Source: Lachnospiraceae bacterium
Lineage (GTDB): Bacteria; Bacillota; Clostridia; Lachnospirales; Lachnospiraceae
Length of the DNA: 64,000 nucleotides
Assembly: GCA_900759665.1 (NCBI GenBank)
Contig: CAAEWE010000078.1
Span: 1-64,000 of the forward strand
Direction: 5' to 3'
Part shown: one piece after another, positions 25,487-34,623 of the stretch
Layout: every line of letters starts with the position of its first letter
How positions within the stretch are numbered: position 1 is the first letter of the stretch
Made by a program: the position numbers and the translations under genes
The notes under the pieces: model-generated
What the model saw: only the letters and a program-made list of their open reading frames with translations
Databases searched by the model: none
Told to the model about the DNA's origin: nothing

Positions 25487-26662
25487 ATGAATGAAATATA
25501 TGATTTTGATAAGGAGATCAACCGGAGAAATACCGGTTCCCTGAAGTGGGATGTGCCGGAGGGAGAGCTGCCTATGTGGGTGGCGGATATGGATTTTGAG
25601 ACGGCACCGGCGGTAAAGCGTGCACTGGAAAAGAGAGTGGCTCATGGGGTGTTTGGATATTCTGTTTTGCCGGATGCCTGGTATGAGGCATATCAGAACT
25701 GGTGGAGCAGTCGTCATGGCCTGCAGATTGATAAAGAGTGGCTTGTCTTTTGCACTGGAGTGATCCCGGCATTGTCCACAGCCGTGAGAAAGCTGACAAC
25801 ACCTGGGGAAAAGGTATTGATCCAGACACCGGTTTACAATATTTTCTTTAATTCGATTATCAATAATGGACGATTTGTAGTAGAAAGCCCTCTGGCGTAT
25901 GATGGCGGGCAATACACCATCGACTGGGAGGATCTGGAACAGAAGCTTTCCGATCCACAGGTTTCCATGATGATCCTGTGCAATCCCCACAATCCGGTGG
26001 GAAATATATGGGATCAGAAGACGTTGGAGAGGATCGGTGAGATTTGTCATAAGTATCATGTGACTGTATTTTCGGATGAGATCCACTGTGACCTTACGGC
26101 TCCCGGAAAGGAGTATGTTCCTTTTGCGAGTGTTTCAGAAACCTGCCGCGGTATCAGTGTGACGGCGATCGCACCGACCAAGGCGTTCAACATTGCGGGA
26201 CTTCAGACCGCAGCGGTCATGGTGCCGGATGAGCTTCTGCGTCACCGTATGTGGAGAGCGTTAAATACCGATGAGGTGGCGGAGCCGAATGCTTTTGCCG
26301 TGGATGTGACTGTGGCTGCTTTTGGGGAGGGCAGCGCATGGCTGGATGCACTGCGGGACTACCTTCAGCAAAACAAAAAGACTGTGAAGGAATATATTCA
26401 AAAAGAGATTCCACAGATTAAAGTGGGATCATTGGATGCGACATATCTGTTGTGGCTGGATTGCAGCCAAATTACGGATAATGCAGAGAAGTTAAATGTA
26501 CATTTAAGAGAAAAAGCGGGAGTGTATCTGTCAGAAGGTAATATTTTTGGAGGAAACGGAGCAGGATTTCTTCGTTTCAATACGGCAACCACTCACAAAA
26601 ATATATTAGAAGGGTTAAAGAGGTTAAAAAACGGGATTGAAAGCTATCTTTCAAGATCATAA
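25487..26662 (+). CDS. MalY/PatB-family PLP-dependent C-S lyase
   Basis: A 391-residue aminotransferase-fold enzyme of the MalY/PatB family, which splits cystathionine or cysteine conjugates to a thiol, pyruvate and ammonia. It opens YDFDKEINRRNTGSLKWD and shows the family hallmarks MWVADMDFETAPAV near residue 30-43, ILCNPHNPVGNIW near 163-175, VFSDEIHCDL near 194, the PLP lysine in APTKAFNIAGLQ (Lys232) and FLRFN, where the carboxylate-binding arginine sits. GGAGG lies about 8 bases upstream. Being near metY, it probably serves methionine/cysteine interconversion as a cystathionine beta-lyase. Confidence 0.92.
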   Translation: MNEIYDFDKEINRRNTGSLKWDVPEGELPMWVADMDFETAPAVKRALEKRVAHGVFGYSVLPDAWYEAYQNWWSSRHGLQIDKEWLVFCTGVIPALSTAVRKLTTPGEKVLIQTPVYNIFFNSIINNGRFVVESPLAYDGGQYTIDWEDLEQKLSDPQVSMMILCNPHNPVGNIWDQKTLERIGEICHKYHVTVFSDEIHCDLTAPGKEYVPFASVSETCRGISVTAIAPTKAFNIAGLQTAAVMVPDELLRHRMWRALNTDEVAEPNAFAVDVTVAAFGEGSAWLDALRDYLQQNKKTVKEYIQKEIPQIKVGSLDATYLLWLDCSQITDNAEKLNVHLREKAGVYLSEGNIFGGNGAGFLRFNTATTHKNILEGLKRLKNGIESYLSRS

Positions 26663-26698
26663 TAAAAACTGCAGTTAGGGCAGATTAAGGATAAAAAT

Positions 26699-28141
26699 AT
26701 GAGAAAAGATAAAAGTGCAAGACTGTTGGAACAGCTGCGGAAGGGAAAGCAGCTGGCCATGAGACAACAGCTTCTGCTGATCGTGCATTTAAGTGTTCCG
26801 GCAATTTTTGCACAGATCTCTTCCATCATCATGGAATATATTGATGCATCCATGGTAGGAAGCCTCGGAGCAAATGCCTCTGCTTCGATTGGTCTGGTGG
26901 CTTCCAGTACATGGCTGTTAGGAGGTCTTACATCAGCATATAACACCGGTTTCAGTGTGCAGATCGCCCATCGGATCGGTGCCGGTGATGGTAAAGGTGC
27001 GAGACGGATCATGAAGCAGGGGCTGGTAACGGCATTATTGTACAGTCTGGTATTGCTCAGTATCGGGGCAGGGATCAGCAGAGAGCTTCCGCGGTGGCTT
27101 GGCGGGGACAGCAGCATCTGCCGGGAGGCATTTCATTATTTCCTGGTATATTCTCTGGCACTTCCGGTTATGCAGATGAACCTGGCTGCCGGAGCTATGC
27201 TGCAAAGCAGCGGAAATATGAGACTTCCGAGCATTCTGCATGTGCTGATGTGCTTTCTGGATATATTATTTAATCTTGTTTTAATATTCCCTTCAAGAAG
27301 CGTTTTATGGATGGGACACCGGATATTTATTCCGGGAATGGGACTGGGCGTGCTGGGAGCGGCACTGGGGACGGCACTGGCACAGCTTGTGATTATGCTC
27401 TGTATGATGTATTTTCTGCTGTTTCGTTCGCCAATGCTTCATCTTCGGAAGGAGGAAAAGCTGCGGTTTTGCCGGAAGGACATACAGAAGGCAGTCCGTA
27501 TATCTGTGCCGGTGGCAGTGGAGCAGTTTATTATGAGCGGTGCACAGATCATGTCTACCAGGATCGTGGCACCATTGGGGATGATCGCCATTGCGGCAAA
27601 TTCCTTCTCTATTACGGCGGAAAGTCTTTGTTATATGCCGGGATACGGGATCGGCTCGGCGGCAACAACGCTGATCGGACAAAGTGTGGGAGCCGGCAGA
27701 CATGATCTGACGAAACGGCTCGGCTGGATCGCCACCTGTTTTGGTATGCTTGTTATGGCGGTGAGCGGTGCCTGTATGTATCTTCTGGCACCATGGATGA
27801 TCTCCATATTATCGCCGGATGAAGCCATACGGCAGTTAGGGACCTCTGTGCTTCGCATCGAGGCATTTGCAGAGCCAATGTATGCGGCTTCCATTGTTGC
27901 CTCCGGTGTATTTCGCGGGGTAGGGGATACGTTGATTCCAAGTTGTCTGAATTTTTGCAGCATGTGGCTGGTACGCCTGCCTCTGGCGGCTTTTCTGGCA
28001 CCGAAATCTGGTCTGCGGGGTGTCTGGATCGCCATGTGTATCGAACTGTGCTTCCGTGGCGTATTATTCCTGCTGCGGCTGGCATTCAGTAAAAACTGGG
28101 ATCAGGCGGACAAAAGGCACCGTGGAAAATTGTTGACATAA
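26699..28141 (+). CDS. MATE family efflux transporter
   Basis: A 480-residue membrane protein with about 12 hydrophobic segments in two homologous halves, typical of multidrug and toxic compound extrusion transporters that use a Na+ or H+ gradient. Typical landmarks are VPAIFAQISSIIMEYIDASM near residue 34-53 (first helix), GLGVLGAALGTALAQ near 218, the second-half start VPVAVEQFIMSGAQIMS near 266, and SVGAGR near 331. A basic N-terminal extension of about 25 residues precedes the first helix. AAGGAT lies 6 bases before the ATG. It follows the C-S lyase by 36 bases and may be co-transcribed; the substrate is unknown. Confidence 0.92.
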   Translation: MRKDKSARLLEQLRKGKQLAMRQQLLLIVHLSVPAIFAQISSIIMEYIDASMVGSLGANASASIGLVASSTWLLGGLTSAYNTGFSVQIAHRIGAGDGKGARRIMKQGLVTALLYSLVLLSIGAGISRELPRWLGGDSSICREAFHYFLVYSLALPVMQMNLAAGAMLQSSGNMRLPSILHVLMCFLDILFNLVLIFPSRSVLWMGHRIFIPGMGLGVLGAALGTALAQLVIMLCMMYFLLFRSPMLHLRKEEKLRFCRKDIQKAVRISVPVAVEQFIMSGAQIMSTRIVAPLGMIAIAANSFSITAESLCYMPGYGIGSAATTLIGQSVGAGRHDLTKRLGWIATCFGMLVMAVSGACMYLLAPWMISILSPDEAIRQLGTSVLRIEAFAEPMYAASIVASGVFRGVGDTLIPSCLNFCSMWLVRLPLAAFLAPKSGLRGVWIAMCIELCFRGVLFLLRLAFSKNWDQADKRHRGKLLT

Positions 28142-28147
28142 AATATG

Positions 28148-28173
28148 GAAAAGGGTTTCGTGCTTTTCTTTTT
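28148..28173 (+). terminator. Weak terminator after the MATE gene
   Basis: GAAAAG/CTTTTC stem with a 9-base loop followed by TTTTT. It is short and AT-rich, so efficiency is doubtful. Confidence 0.35.
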
Positions 28174-28261
28174 GGTTAGAATAATGTATAATTATTTTGA
28201 TTGGAGAATTTATGGAAAATGACAGAAAAGCACTGGATTGTAAATGTGAAGGAGAAATACA

Positions 28262-29104
28262 ATGCAGGTTATCAGAGAAGAGAGATTAACAGGGGAAAGG
28301 GCATTATTCCATAGTAAAGATCTTTCGATTGAGTATTCTATATTTGCCGATGGTGAGTCTCCGCTGAAGGAGAGCAGTGATATTTCATTGCGGAAGACTT
28401 CTTTTCAGTGGAAGTATCCTTTATGGTATTGTAAAAATATCCGGGTAGAGGATTGTGATTTCGCGGAGATGGCAAGGGCAGGGATCTGGTATACGGATCA
28501 GATTTCTGTGAAGGACACCCTATATGAGGCACCAAAGGGGTTCCGACGGGTTCATGGACTGACTCTGGAAAACGTGGATCTGCCACATGCGGAGGAAACC
28601 CTGTGGCATTGTCAGGATGTTGCTATGAGTAACGTGATGGCAAAGGGCGATTATTTCGCTATGAACTGCAGTGATATGAAGCTGGATGGTTTCCGACTGG
28701 TGGGAAATTACTGTTTTGACGGATGTCGTAATGTGGAGATGCATCACGCCAAAATGCTTTCAAAGGATGCTTTTTGGAATTGTGACAATGTAACCGTATA
28801 TGATTCCTATATCTGCGGAGAATATCTGGGTTGGAATTCCAAAAACATCACTTTTGTGGACTGTGTGATCGAGAGTCTGCAGGGCATGTGTTATATGGAA
28901 AATCTCGTCATGAAGAACTGCAAGTTGTTAAATACGACGCTTGCTTTTGAATATTCCACGGTAGATGTGGAGGTGGATGGAACCATTGAAAGTATCAAGA
29001 ATCCATCTGCAGGGGTGATCAAGGCAGACAAAATAAACGAACTGATCTTAGAGAAGCAGGAAATTGATCCTTCCAGAACCACCATCATTGTGAATGAAGC
29101 ATAA
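28262..29104 (+). CDS. DUF3737 family beta-solenoid protein
   Basis: A 280-residue soluble protein of DUF3737, which is predicted to fold as a right-handed parallel beta-helix. Short repeated rungs are visible through most of the length, with alternations such as WYCKNIRVEDCDF, WHCQDVAMSNV, FDGCRNVEMHHAKM and WNCDNVTVYDSYICGEY, in which N/D and C recur at similar positions. There is no signal peptide. The function of the family is unknown. AAGGAGA lies 6 bases before the ATG. The sensor/GGDEF/EAL gene begins 52 bases later in the same direction, so the two are probably co-transcribed. Confidence 0.87.
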   Translation: MQVIREERLTGERALFHSKDLSIEYSIFADGESPLKESSDISLRKTSFQWKYPLWYCKNIRVEDCDFAEMARAGIWYTDQISVKDTLYEAPKGFRRVHGLTLENVDLPHAEETLWHCQDVAMSNVMAKGDYFAMNCSDMKLDGFRLVGNYCFDGCRNVEMHHAKMLSKDAFWNCDNVTVYDSYICGEYLGWNSKNITFVDCVIESLQGMCYMENLVMKNCKLLNTTLAFEYSTVDVEVDGTIESIKNPSAGVIKADKINELILEKQEIDPSRTTIIVNEA

Positions 29105-29155
29105 GCTTATAATGATGGAGCCGAGGGAGGAGATGTTATTGAGGGAGACGATACA

Positions 29156-31867
29156 TTGAGAAAGAGAATCGCAGTGTTATCCTCGCAATTGGAGGAAAAT
29201 TACCAGAAAAATTTCATGGAAGGTTTTTTGAAACGGGCATTTGATTTTGATTTTGATGTCTGCACCTTTGCCACTTATCGGAAGTATCAGGATACGTCAG
29301 AGCGGGAAGCTGGAGAGACAAGTATTTTCTCTTTAATTGATTACGATGCTTTTGACGGTATGATCGTTTTGCCGGAAACATTGCAGACCCCAGGCCTGAT
29401 GCTGCGTCTGGAGGAGCAGTTCCGGAGCAGATTTCATGGGCGGATTCTATATGTCGATCGGAAAAGTGACGAGTACGACTATATTATGCTGGATCATTAC
29501 GGTCCGGTGAAACGGCTGGTATCGCATCTGATCGATGAACATGGGATGAAAGATATTGTGTTTTTGACAGGACCTCAGTATAATGCGCATTCCGTGCAGC
29601 GTCTGCAAGGCTTTGTGGATGCTATGACAGAGCATGGACTGGATGCCGGAGATGACAGGATCTTTTATGGTGATTACTGGTATGATGGTGGCCGTGACAT
29701 GATAAGAGAACTGCTGGAGCAGAGAAAGACGCTTCCGGAGGCGGTTGCCTGTGCCAATGATCATATGGCGATCGGCGTTGCGGAGGCTCTGGCAGATCGC
29801 GGGATCCGGGTGCCGGAGGATATCGCCGTTGTGGGATATGATTCCGTACCGGAGGGCAAGGAAAGCCCGAGTCCTATTACTTCTATGGACATACCGGCGA
29901 AGGAGTTTGGGCAGTATGCCGCTGAGTGTATCCGGAGTCTTCTGGATGGACATAAGCTGCCGGAATTTACCTACGAACCGCCGTTGTTTATCGGTGGAAG
30001 TTGTGGCTGTCACTGCGAGAGTGTAATACCGCGAAAGATCGTACGGGATCAGTGGTCTACAGAAGTTTCCCGCAAGAGTTTTTATTCCAGCTTCAATCAT
30101 CTGACCGAGGACTGGATCTCACAGAATACTTTTCAGGAGCTGATGGATGCGGTCCAGACGTACAGCTACCAGATCAGGGAATTTGACAGTTTTCATATCT
30201 GTGTCAATGATCTCTGGATCCGGGAGGACAAGCCGGCCAGTATCAATATTGTGAAGGGGCATTATACCGACCGGATCGCACCGGTGCTTCATTGTGGACC
30301 ATCCGGTAAGGGGGAGGATCGTCTGGAATTTACAGAGACCTTTCCAAGAGAACAGATGCTTCCCGAGATTTATGGGGAAAGTGATACGCCAAAGTCATAT
30401 ATTTTTACACCTATTTATTTCGAAGATATGTGTTTTGGATATGCTGTCATCGGCTATGGAGATGAGCCCAGGGCATATGATGAGCGCTATTATATGTGGT
30501 TACATAACCTGATGATCGGTATGGAATGTTTCCGGCGTATGGATGCACTGCAGAGGACAAACCGCCGGGTACAGGAACGCAAGATTCATGACGAATTGAC
30601 GGGTATGTTTAATTATACTGGATTTGTAAAGCATTCCAAACCGATGGTGGAGAGATCCCGTGAAGAAAATAAATACGTCAGTGTTCTGGCGATGGATATG
30701 GCATGTCTCGACAAGATCAATGAAAAGTTTGGAAGAAATGAAGGAGATCGTGCAATCCGGAAAGTTGCACAGATTATTCAGGAGTGTGCAGATGAGGGAG
30801 CGATGTGCTGTCGTCTGGGAGATGATGAGTTTATTATGGCAGAGCTTACGGATGAGGCCACCCATGAGAGGATTCATACAGTACGCAGGGAGATTGACCG
30901 GATGCTGGAGGAGTACAATCAGTCCTCGGATCGTAAATATGAGATGAGGCTGTTTAGCGGCAGCAAGACGGAGCGTGTGAAGGATCTGGTGGAAATGGAA
31001 GACCTGGTCAATGCAGCCGTGAGCCGCAAAAACGGTCACAAGGCAAGTGAAAAGAGGATTGCCGGGGATGGGGTACTTTCCGCACAGGAGCAGGAACAGG
31101 CAGCACTTGTGAAGAAGGTGTTGGATGAGAATCTGTTTGCCTATCATTTCCAGCCGATCGTCAGTGCGAGGGATGGTTCTATTGTAGCGTATGAGGCATT
31201 GATGAGAGCCCAGATCCATCCGATGATATCACCGCTTGATATTATCAAATATGCATCCCATCTGGAGCGTTTATATGATGTGGAGAGAGCAACTTTCTTC
31301 AATATTCTTCATCTGGTGGATGAGAGAGAAAAGGAACTGGCAGGCAAAAAGATCTTTATCAACAGTATCCCGGGCAGCCAGCTTTCCGGAGAAGAAGCAG
31401 CGGTGCTCAAGCAGAAGCTTACAAAACATGCGGATAGTGTGGTTGTGGAACTGACGGAGCAGACCGAGGCGGATGATAAGACTCTGGCAGACATGAAGAG
31501 CGGTTACGAGAAAATGGGGATTGAGACAGCGGTTGACGATTACGGTACAGGATATTCCAATATTGTGAATCTGCTCCGGTATATGCCAAATTATGTGAAG
31601 GTGGACCGGATGCTTCTCAGCGGCATTCAGGATAACCCACAGAAGCAGCATTTTGTCAAGGACATTGTGATCTTTGCCCATGAGAATCATTTCCAGGTGC
31701 TTGCAGAGGGGGTAGAGACCTCAGAGGAATTGAGAACGGTGATACGTCTTGGGGTGGATCTGATACAGGGATATTATACTGCCAGACCCAATGCAGACAT
31801 TCTTGGCAGGATCGACAGCAATATTGAGGAGGAGATCTGCAGGTATCAGAAGGAGAGGATATCGTAA
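29156..31867 (+). CDS. LacI-type sensor fused to GGDEF-like and EAL domains (c-di-GMP phosphodiesterase)
   Basis: A 903-residue soluble signalling protein. Residues 1-285 form a periplasmic-binding-protein-like domain as in LacI regulators (ACANDHMAIGVAEALADRG near 200; VVGYDSVPEGKESPSPITS near 227) but no DNA-binding head precedes it. A middle region (about 300-480) may be GAF-like. A GGDEF domain (about 490-620) has RLGDDEF in place of GGDEF. The EAL domain (about 655-890) looks intact: YEALMR, FINSIPG, VVVELTE, DDYGTGYSN, VKVDR, LAEGVE and IQGYY. It should therefore hydrolyse c-di-GMP under control of a cytosolic small ligand, perhaps a sugar. TTG start with GAGGGAG upstream; an 8-codon ORF (29133-29159) overlaps the start. 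Confidence 0.9.
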   Translation: MRKRIAVLSSQLEENYQKNFMEGFLKRAFDFDFDVCTFATYRKYQDTSEREAGETSIFSLIDYDAFDGMIVLPETLQTPGLMLRLEEQFRSRFHGRILYVDRKSDEYDYIMLDHYGPVKRLVSHLIDEHGMKDIVFLTGPQYNAHSVQRLQGFVDAMTEHGLDAGDDRIFYGDYWYDGGRDMIRELLEQRKTLPEAVACANDHMAIGVAEALADRGIRVPEDIAVVGYDSVPEGKESPSPITSMDIPAKEFGQYAAECIRSLLDGHKLPEFTYEPPLFIGGSCGCHCESVIPRKIVRDQWSTEVSRKSFYSSFNHLTEDWISQNTFQELMDAVQTYSYQIREFDSFHICVNDLWIREDKPASINIVKGHYTDRIAPVLHCGPSGKGEDRLEFTETFPREQMLPEIYGESDTPKSYIFTPIYFEDMCFGYAVIGYGDEPRAYDERYYMWLHNLMIGMECFRRMDALQRTNRRVQERKIHDELTGMFNYTGFVKHSKPMVERSREENKYVSVLAMDMACLDKINEKFGRNEGDRAIRKVAQIIQECADEGAMCCRLGDDEFIMAELTDEATHERIHTVRREIDRMLEEYNQSSDRKYEMRLFSGSKTERVKDLVEMEDLVNAAVSRKNGHKASEKRIAGDGVLSAQEQEQAALVKKVLDENLFAYHFQPIVSARDGSIVAYEALMRAQIHPMISPLDIIKYASHLERLYDVERATFFNILHLVDEREKELAGKKIFINSIPGSQLSGEEAAVLKQKLTKHADSVVVELTEQTEADDKTLADMKSGYEKMGIETAVDDYGTGYSNIVNLLRYMPNYVKVDRMLLSGIQDNPQKQHFVKDIVIFAHENHFQVLAEGVETSEELRTVIRLGVDLIQGYYTARPNADILGRIDSNIEEEICRYQKERIS

Positions 31868-31926
31868 AAGGTATCTATTTGATGTATCAGAAAAATGGAA
31901 TTTTCTATATAGTTTAATTAAAATAT

Positions 31927-31965
31927 AAAAGTCATCACAGAATAATCCGTGATGACTTTTTATTT
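31927..31965. terminator. Bidirectional terminator
   Basis: AAAAGTCATCAC (31927-31938) pairs perfectly with GTGATGACTTTT (31949-31960), followed by more T. It lies between the convergent EAL and hisS genes. Confidence 0.9.
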
Positions 31966-32024
31966 ATATTCAGGTATTCAGTATTAAGACGCCGGTAGTT
32001 ATCCGGATGATATGCCGGGGCTGT

Positions 32025-33266
32025 TTACTCTCCAAACAGTTTCACGCCGTCCTCCTGTCCATAGACAGCAAATCCATCAAAGCCCTGTGTTTCCAGCTTG
32101 TTCAGATATTTTCCGAGCTTCTTCGGACGGGCAATAACAGAAACGATATAGTCATTCCGTAATTCCTCTGCGTAGATCAGGGCTTCTGCATAGGTGTCGG
32201 TATCGTAGAATACGGCAATTTTCTTTTTACGGTTCGGAATAGAGTAGTTCTGCTCCATCAAGATACCGAAGATACGCTCAAAGCCAATAGAGAATCCAAC
32301 GGCCGGGATGTCCTCATTCAGGAACTTGCCGATCAGGTTATCGTAGCGTCCGCCACCTGCCACGGCACCGCTGTAGCCCGCTGCCTCTACCTCGAAAATA
32401 GTGCCGGTGTAATAGCCCTGACCACGTACCAGGGAAGGACAAAATTCTACAGGGATCGTACCCTTTGAAACAGTTGTAACAGCATCGATAATACGCTGCA
32501 GCTCTGCCACATAAGAAGCATCACATACATTGGCTACGGATTCCAGTGTCAGGGAGCCATTGGCAAAAAGAGAAATAAATTTATCGATGCAGATCTGGTC
32601 GAAGCCGTTTTCCTCCAGTTCTGCCTTCACACCGTCAATACCGATCTTATCCTGCTTATCAAAGATGATCGCAAGCTTTTCGTTGTCTTCCTTTGCAAAG
32701 CCGGCATAGGCAAAGATATCGCTTAAGATCCGGCGGTCATTGATCTTTACCTTATAATCAGAAAGTCCCACACGGTTCAGAGCTTTTGTGGTAGTCAGGA
32801 TCAGCTCAATCTCGGCATCTCTGGACTCGTTTCCGATAATATCAATATCACACTGCATAAACTCGCGGAGACGACCCTTCTGAGGGCGCTCGGCACGATA
32901 TACACGATCCATCTGGATCACCTTGAACGGTGACAGAAGCTCGTTGCGGTTATTGGCATAGTAACGGGAGAGCGGCAGTGTCAGATCATAGCGAAGTCCC
33001 ATATCCGCCAGCTCCTTCTCGGTCGGGTGCTCTCCGGCGAGGGCACTGTCCAGTTTTTTGCCCCGTTTTAATATTTTAAAGATCAGGTTCAGATTTTCGC
33101 CGCCTTCACTCTTGTCCAGATTGACAGAATCCTCGATGATCGGGGTGGTAATACGCTGAAATCCTGCACTGCTGTATGTTTCCATAATAATATTCTGTAA
33201 ATAATCCCGGATCTCTGTTTCTTTTGGAAGATAATCCCTGGTTCCCTTGACTGGTGTAGCTTTCAT
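32025..33266 (-). CDS. hisS: Histidine-tRNA ligase
   Basis: A 413-residue class II synthetase that charges tRNA-His. Motif 2 is FKVIQMDRVYRAERPQKG; the histidine-binding motif reads RGQGYYTGTIFEV, where most HisRS have RGLDYYTG, and motif 3 is GFSIGFERI. The activation loop reads GLRYDLTLPLSRYYANN, the form found in the eukaryotic/archaeal-like HisRS branch rather than LRPEGT of E. coli. A C-terminal anticodon-binding domain (about 325-413) is complete. AAAGGA lies 9 bases before the ATG at 33266; the ATG 9 bases upstream abuts that site. It is transcribed divergently from asd. A HisZ-like regulatory paralogue is less likely because the class II motifs and anticodon domain are intact. Confidence 0.85.
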   Translation of the reverse strand: MKATPVKGTRDYLPKETEIRDYLQNIIMETYSSAGFQRITTPIIEDSVNLDKSEGGENLNLIFKILKRGKKLDSALAGEHPTEKELADMGLRYDLTLPLSRYYANNRNELLSPFKVIQMDRVYRAERPQKGRLREFMQCDIDIIGNESRDAEIELILTTTKALNRVGLSDYKVKINDRRILSDIFAYAGFAKEDNEKLAIIFDKQDKIGIDGVKAELEENGFDQICIDKFISLFANGSLTLESVANVCDASYVAELQRIIDAVTTVSKGTIPVEFCPSLVRGQGYYTGTIFEVEAAGYSGAVAGGGRYDNLIGKFLNEDIPAVGFSIGFERIFGILMEQNYSIPNRKKKIAVFYDTDTYAEALIYAEELRNDYIVSVIARPKKLGKYLNKLETQGFDGFAVYGQEDGVKLFGE

Positions 33267-33304
33267 AATTGACATTCCTTTCTTGTTCTATAGTAACAGT
33301 AATG

Positions 33305-33333
33305 ATTTTATCACAGCAATCCCTAAATCACAA
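33305..33333 (-). promoter_or_regulatory. Promoter for hisS
   Basis: On the minus strand TTGTGA (33333-33328), a 17-base spacer and TAAAAT (33310-33305). Confidence 0.6.
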
Positions 33334-33365
33334 GTGCACTGTAGGGAATAATGTGTGCCGGATGT

Positions 33366-33394
33366 TTGACTTATGCTTTATAATAGTGTAAAAT
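33366..33394 (+). promoter_or_regulatory. Promoter for asd
   Basis: TTGACT (33366-33371), a 17-base spacer and TAAAAT (33389-33394), 62 bases before the ATG and divergent from the hisS promoter. Confidence 0.65.
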
Positions 33395-33456
33395 CGGAGA
33401 AAATGCGAAAGAAGAATCATACGTATTTTTCAGAAAAAGTTATTTTGGAGGTCATC

Positions 33457-34554
33457 ATGGATAAGAAGTTAAAAGTAGGTATCCTTGGAGGTACCGGAAT
33501 GGTAGGACAGAGATTTATCTCTTTGCTGGAAAACCACCCTTGGTTTGAGGTTGTTGCGATCGCAGCAAGCCCGAGAAGTGCAGGAAAGAAGTATGAGGAT
33601 GCCATCGGCGGACGCTGGAAAATGACAACACCGATGCCGGAAGCTGTCAAAAACATTATTGTTGAGGATGTCAGCAATGTGGAAGAGGTTGCTTCCAAGG
33701 TTGATTTCGTATTCAGTGCAGTTGATATGAGCAAGGACGAGATCAAGAAGATCGAGGAAGAGTATGCAAAGACTGAGACTCCTGTTGTATCCAATAACAG
33801 TGCCCACAGATGGACTCCTGACGTACCGATGGTTGTACCGGAGTTAAATCCGGAGCACTTAGAGGTAATAGAGTCGCAGAAGAAGCGTCTGGGAACGACC
33901 AGAGGTTTCATCGCAGTAAAGCCAAACTGCTCTATTCAGAGCTACACACCTGCACTTCACGCATTAAAGAAGGCAGGCTATGAGCCAAAGACGGTTCTTG
34001 CCACCACATATCAGGCAATTTCCGGAGCCGGTAAGACATTTAAGGACTGGCCGGAGATGGAGGGAAATATCATTCCATTTATCGGTGGCGAGGAAGAGAA
34101 GAGTGAGCAGGAGCCGCTTCGTATCTGGGGTCATATTGAGAATGGCGAGATCGTAAAGGCTGACGGTCCGGTGATCACGACACAGTGTATCCGTGTTCCG
34201 GTATTAAACGGTCATACAGCGGCTGTATTTGTTACTTTCGAGGAGGGCAAGAAGCCTTCTAAGGAAGAGATCATCCGCGTATGGAGAGAGTATTCCGGAG
34301 TACCACAGGAGCTGAAGCTTCCTAGTGCCCCGGAGCATTTCATCCAGTATCTTGAGGATGATAATCGTCCACAGGTATCTCTGGATGTGGATTATGAGAA
34401 CGGTTTTGGCGTATCTATGGGACGTCTCCGTGAGGATACGGTATTTGATTACAAGTTTGTAGGTTTGTCCCACAATACAGTCAGAGGTGCTGCCGGTGGT
34501 GCCGTGCTTACTGCTGAGCTTCTGACAGCAAAGAAATATATCACAGCAAAATAA
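33457..34554 (+). CDS. asd: Aspartate-semialdehyde dehydrogenase
   Basis: A 365-residue NADPH enzyme converting aspartyl-4-phosphate to aspartate semialdehyde, the branch-point step for lysine, diaminopimelate, threonine and methionine. The N-terminal VGILGGTGMVGQRF is the dinucleotide turn; VSNNSAHRWTPDVPMVVPE and VKPNCSIQSYTPALHAL (catalytic Cys) are conserved, and HTAAVFVTFE contains the catalytic His. Its length and the motif style match the longer archaeal/fungal-like ASADH branch rather than the E. coli form. The ATG at 33457 follows GGAGG by 5 bases; an in-frame start at 33373 lies inside the promoter region and is rejected. Confidence 0.95.
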   Translation: MDKKLKVGILGGTGMVGQRFISLLENHPWFEVVAIAASPRSAGKKYEDAIGGRWKMTTPMPEAVKNIIVEDVSNVEEVASKVDFVFSAVDMSKDEIKKIEEEYAKTETPVVSNNSAHRWTPDVPMVVPELNPEHLEVIESQKKRLGTTRGFIAVKPNCSIQSYTPALHALKKAGYEPKTVLATTYQAISGAGKTFKDWPEMEGNIIPFIGGEEEKSEQEPLRIWGHIENGEIVKADGPVITTQCIRVPVLNGHTAAVFVTFEEGKKPSKEEIIRVWREYSGVPQELKLPSAPEHFIQYLEDDNRPQVSLDVDYENGFGVSMGRLREDTVFDYKFVGLSHNTVRGAAGGAVLTAELLTAKKYITAK

Positions 34555-34623
34555 TCAAGGGATTCATAAACTGCAGTATAAGCAAGATACATTTCGATGA
34601 GTATAAGGGAGTGAGGTGGCTGC

